Assembly (NCBI RefSeq): GCF_025698545.1
Contig: NC_068566.1
Span: 45,859,192-45,923,191, forward strand
Length of the DNA: 64,000 bases
Origin: Gossypium raimondii
Taxonomy: Eukaryota; Streptophyta; Magnoliopsida; Malvales; Malvaceae
Direction: 5' to 3'
Position numbers and translations under genes: made by a program. Shown one piece after another: positions 60,647 to 64,000 of the stretch. Each line of letters starts with the position of its first letter. Positions within the stretch are counted from its first letter, which is position 1. The notes beneath the pieces are model-generated. The model saw only the letters and a list, made by a program, of their open reading frames with translations, did no database searches and had not been told where the DNA came from.

Positions 60647-62080
60647 ATGTATGTATACATACAAATATAAAAAGTTACGGGAATATATATGTACATAGAG
60701 CATAAAGTATCAAATATAAATAATATATAAGTATATATATACAAAAAAACAAATAAAATATGTACGGATACATTATAAAATAAATGAAAATATGTGTAGA
60801 TATATGTAATATAAAAACCTGTATATTATAATAGACATATGTATATATATATATAAATAGCAACACCTGAAGTTAAAAAAAAAGTATAAGTAAATGAGTA
60901 ATGGTTACTAGTAATAATAAGGTTAATAATAATAATGATAATAATAATGATGATAATATATTAAAATAATGAAGAGAATAATAAAAGTACTCAAAAAGGG
61001 ACTAAATCAAAATAAAAACAAAACAAAAAAAAAAACTGGGCGAATTCAAAATAAAAAGGACCAAACTACAACACGCGTCAAAAGGGAAGGGACCAAATGG
61101 GGAAATAACCCAATCACCCCAAAACGCAGCGCAGCAGTGGGCCAGATTGAAATAAAAATAAAATTATGGGGGTAGATTAAAAATAAAAGGAAACAGCGAA
61201 AAAAAGATCAAATTGTAATACGCTGCAAAATAAGGGGGACTGCGCACGCAATTAATCCATTCGAAGAAAATGCGCGGATCCTCCCCTTCGGGTCGGGTCA
61301 CCGCGCGGGTCAATGAGTCTCAAAACAGCGACGTTTCGTCAGGGGTATTTAAACCCATTTGTTTCCAAAAATTCATTTCAGATCCCCCAAATTTAACAAA
61401 AAAAAATCTAAAACCCCTATTTCCTCTCAAAGGTCCGACCTTTGGGACTCTAAGGCCCCCTTGTTGCGCCGCCGCTCTGTTCGTCGCACGGCCACCGCCT
61501 CCGACGGCCGACGAACACTAGATCGGCGAGGGAAACCCCGTCTCGGTGAGTTCTCCTCTCTTCTCTTTATGTTGTTATATATATATTATATGTATATAAA
61601 TAAAAGGCAAAAAAATAAAGAGAAAAAATCAAAGTATGCAAAAACGAAAATAAAGAGTCAGCAATCACCTTCAAATCTTGTTTTTTTTTATTATTTCTGA
61701 AAGTGTTAGTAAAAGAGGGGAAGCCCGAATCCCTTACAATGGTTTTGAATGGCTTTTTATAGCCATTTTACAATGTTTTTATATTATTTCTTGTCCTTTC
61801 TTGCAGGCCATTTGAAGGCGGTGGAGCAGGTGGGTAGAGACGTGATGGAGGCATGGAAGGGACGGTGGCAGGTGCGCCATTTGCGCTGACGGCGGCCGAA
61901 GTCAGAAGACCCTAGGTGCGGCGCACCTAGGGTTTGTTTTTGCTGTTCATTTTTCTGATTTTGTTGGGCTAGGGTTGTTAGGTTATTTGGGTGTTGGGCC
62001 TGTTGGGTTTTAGGTTTGTTGTAATGGGTAAATTTGGGTAGATTGGGCTGAAATGGGTTAGGTCAAAATGGGCCTGTACA
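59490..62080 (-). repeat. 5' LTR of the retrotransposon (right)
   Basis: 2591 bp. Plus-strand ends are TGTTGACACC and GGCCTGTACA. A minus-strand TATA-like 'tttaaata' lies at 61,346-61,353. It is almost collinear with the left LTR, including the (TA)n run at 60,608-60,642. Between ~61,030 and 61,560 it differs by many 1-3-base G/C-rich insertions. Confidence 0.9.
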
Positions 62081-62085
62081 ACAAT
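62081..62085 (+). repeat. Target site duplication ACAAT, right copy
   Basis: ACAAT directly follows the element's terminal TACA and matches 50,335-50,339. Confidence 0.95.
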
Positions 62086-63576
62086 CTTGTAAGAATCGGG
62101 GAAGGAATTGTTCAAAAATGCAAAGGGGTTGCTTTGGCCGTGAAGACTTTAGGCAGCCTACTCTGTTCAACTAGGGTACAACATGATTGGGAACTTGTGA
62201 GAGATAGTGAGCTATGGAAGTTGAAACAGGAGGAAAATGACATCTTGCCTGCTCTAAAACTAAGTTATGATCATTTGCCCTGGTATTTAAAGCAATGTTT
62301 CGCCTTTTGTTCAGTTTTTCCAAAAGATTTTGAATTCAATCCTCTCTATTTGATCCCGTTGTGGATGGCAAATGGCTTTTTGCAATCACCATACGAAAAT
62401 GAAGAGCCAGAAGATATTGGGAATCGGTATATACAAGAGTTACTATCAAGATCTTTCTTCCAACAAGTTGAAGATAAGTTTTTAACTTTCACCTTCAAAA
62501 TGCATGATCTAGTACATGATCTTGCATTATCAGTAGTGCAAAATGAGGTGAATTCATGTAACCATTATTCAACTGGGAATGTTCGACATTTATTGTTTGA
62601 TCTTTTGAAGCAAGATGGTTCCCAGTTGCCAAATAACTTGAGCTGTCTGCAATCACTTTTCTCATTAGATGAAGAAGGCAAGACTGATAGCGAATCTCTC
62701 ATTGGCAAAGTCATCTCTAGGTCTAAACATTTGAGGGTGCTACATTTGTCTGGCTGCAGTTTTGAGCATTTGCCAAATAATATACGTTATTTAAAGCAGT
62801 TGAGATATTTGAATCTGGCCTACAATGGAAATATAAAGAGACTTCCAAATTCCATTTGCAATTTGCAGAGTTTGGAAGTACTTGACCTCGGTGGATGTAC
62901 GAGAATTGAAGAGTTACCAAAAGACATAAGGTACCTGATTAACCTTAGAAAATTAATGGTAACAACAAAACAGAGACGTTTGCAAGAGAATGGTATATGT
63001 TGCCTAAGTTCTCTTCGGATTTTGGCCTTCTTTGAATGTGAAAATTTAGAAAAATTGTGTGAAGACATTCAAAACTTTACAGCCCTCCGAGAATTGTACA
63101 TCGAAGAATGCAACAACTTGGTTTCATTGCCACAAGGTTTAAAATACCTAACTACATTAGAAAATTTGGCAATTGTAAATTGTGAAAAGCTTGATCTTAC
63201 TATGGAGGAGTTGGAACTTGAGAGGAAAGAAGATGGTAGCCTTCGAAAATTGTGGATTGGAGGAGTGCCAAAGCTGGAGTCACTACCCCAATGGATCCTT
63301 CTAGGATCCACCAAAACTTTGCAGCACTTGTATATTGGAGAATTGGAGAATGTATCGAGGTTACCAACGTGGTTCCAAGATCTCACATCCCTTCAAAGTC
63401 TTTACATTAAAAATTGCCCAAAACTGTCGTCTCTGGCAGAAGGGATGCAACACCTCACTGCACTCAAAAGACTAATGATTGGAGGGTGTCCAAAATTAAG
63501 CAAAAGATGCATTGAAGAAACCGGTGAAGACTGGCCTAAGATTGCTCATGTCGTTGACATTATTGTGGAGTCTTGA
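62086..63576 (+). pseudogene. CC-NBS-LRR resistance gene, copy 2, 3' part
   Basis: Continues the frame cut at 50,339: '[20 protein letters not shown]' (GLPL box as GVALA), RNBS-D '[14 protein letters not shown]', '[20 protein letters not shown]', MHD '[14 protein letters not shown]', then about a dozen LRRs ('[19 protein letters not shown]', '[19 protein letters not shown]', '[16 protein letters not shown]') ending GCPKLSKRC...IIVES and TGA at 63,574-63,576. All 497 codons are open, so this half has suffered no other damage. An ATG inside the LTR at 62,068 is in frame and would add MGLYN to a 502-aa truncated protein. Without the coiled coil and P-loop it could not work as a normal receptor. 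Confidence 0.93.
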
Positions 63577-64000
63577 AGGCCTCAATAACATATGATGAAA
63601 AGATAATGTAAGTCACCAAACACTAATCTATTTGATACAGACATCTTATTAACTTCTTAAAATACTACTTTATTTCTCATTAAGATAATTGAATTTTATC
63701 TACTCTAAAGCAAATAAAACTTCACTCATAATTAGTATTAAAATTTTACTCAAAATGTTAGTAAAAATATTATCTTGTACTTCAAAATTAGGTTTCTTAA
63801 AAGAAAATTGCATAATACTTCAACTTGATGTTCTGGTAGAGTTTTTCTAACAGAACTTGTATATCTATTAAAATGGCAGGTCAAATTTGATGATGTTGAA
63901 GATATTAAAAGACAATGATATGGTAGAGTTTGAATTGTTGGTTCCAATGTATATATGTTTGTAATTTGATTTGTATCAAAGAAAATGATGTAATAATTTT
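63577..64000. other. 3' flank of NBS-LRR copy 2
   Basis: AT-rich, no further gene recognised up to the window end. Confidence 0.5.

Larger units (their letters stand above)
50340..62080 (-). mobile_element. LTR retrotransposon, Tat/Ogre-like Ty3-gypsy, non-autonomous
   Basis: 11,741 bp with ~2.55-2.59-kb LTRs (50,340-52,888 and 59,490-62,080), TG...CA ends and perfect ACAAT duplications. Orientation is minus: the primer-binding site lies at 59,486-59,469 next to the right LTR, the gag relic follows on the minus strand, and a tandem array precedes the left (3') LTR. I find no protease, reverse transcriptase, RNase H or integrase motif in the 6.6-kb interior. It must therefore have moved with enzymes from elsewhere, or lost pol afterwards. 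The tRNA-Arg primer, gag with a C-x2-H-x5-H-x4-C-like finger, and tandem repeats near the 3' LTR are features known for Ogre elements. The family call is inference. Confidence 0.9.

Noticed and set aside
61270-61700. ORFs of 83-113 codons in the right LTR
   Set aside because: Broken in the left LTR and without domains; they depend on the indel-rich segment.

Overview
This window is nuclear DNA of a dicot plant. It is very AT-rich, its genes have GT-AG introns, and it carries plant-type tRNA genes, CC-NBS-LRR resistance genes, a G-type lectin receptor kinase relic and much transposon debris. The repeat types, including solo LTRs with 'cacacgggc'-like stretches and a recurring ~160-bp repeat, remind me of cotton (Gossypium). 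That assignment is from memory and was not tested.

Layout: 0-4.7 kb is AT-rich intergenic DNA with one foldback MITE. At 4.7-6.3 kb lies an intact intronless PLP-dependent gene of the molybdenum-cofactor-sulfurase-like family. At 9.85-7.44 kb (minus) is a G-type lectin S-receptor-like kinase pseudogene whose motifs are all recognisable although at least five frame breaks and one in-frame stop interrupt it. Two tRNA-His(GTG) genes follow at 10.3 and 12.2 kb; the first has lost the conserved C61. From 12.3 to 24 kb there are no intact genes: a local direct duplication, a ~1.05-kb foldback element, small MITEs, copies of the ~160-bp repeat and an RNase H relic. At 24.16-27.45 kb is a complete 12-exon HMG-CoA synthase gene (465 aa, catalytic residues in place). 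From 28 to 31 kb come two more RNase H relics and a ~1.34-kb inverted repeat. At 34.71-33.18 kb (minus) is a two-exon UDP-rhamnose synthesis gene (NRS/ER, 300 aa) with a MITE in its intron. The 35-41 kb stretch is AT-rich with several foldback MITEs.

From 41.3 kb to the end is a dead resistance-gene pair. The first CC-NBS-LRR copy (41.34-43.84 kb) has a 1-nt frameshift, two nonsense codons and small deletions. Between the copies sits a solo LTR with a 5-bp target duplication (44,977-46,220), inserted head-on into an older solo LTR of the same family. The second CC-NBS-LRR copy starts at 49.296 kb. It has a TAG at codon 65 and is cut after codon 348 by an 11.74-kb LTR retrotransposon (50,340-62,080) flanked by perfect ACAAT duplications. 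Its remaining 497 codons resume at 62,086. The retrotransposon runs on the minus strand: the primer-binding site matches a tRNA-Arg 3' end, a shortened gag relic follows, no pol is visible, and a ~174-bp higher-order tandem array lies near its 3' LTR. This layout resembles Tat/Ogre-type Ty3-gypsy elements.

The intact genes are unrelated housekeeping or metabolic functions: isoprenoid (mevalonate) synthesis, nucleotide-sugar supply, a PLP enzyme and tRNA-His. The most interesting parts are the interrupted R-gene pair, the non-autonomous Ogre-like element with its satellite-like array, and the nested solo LTRs.
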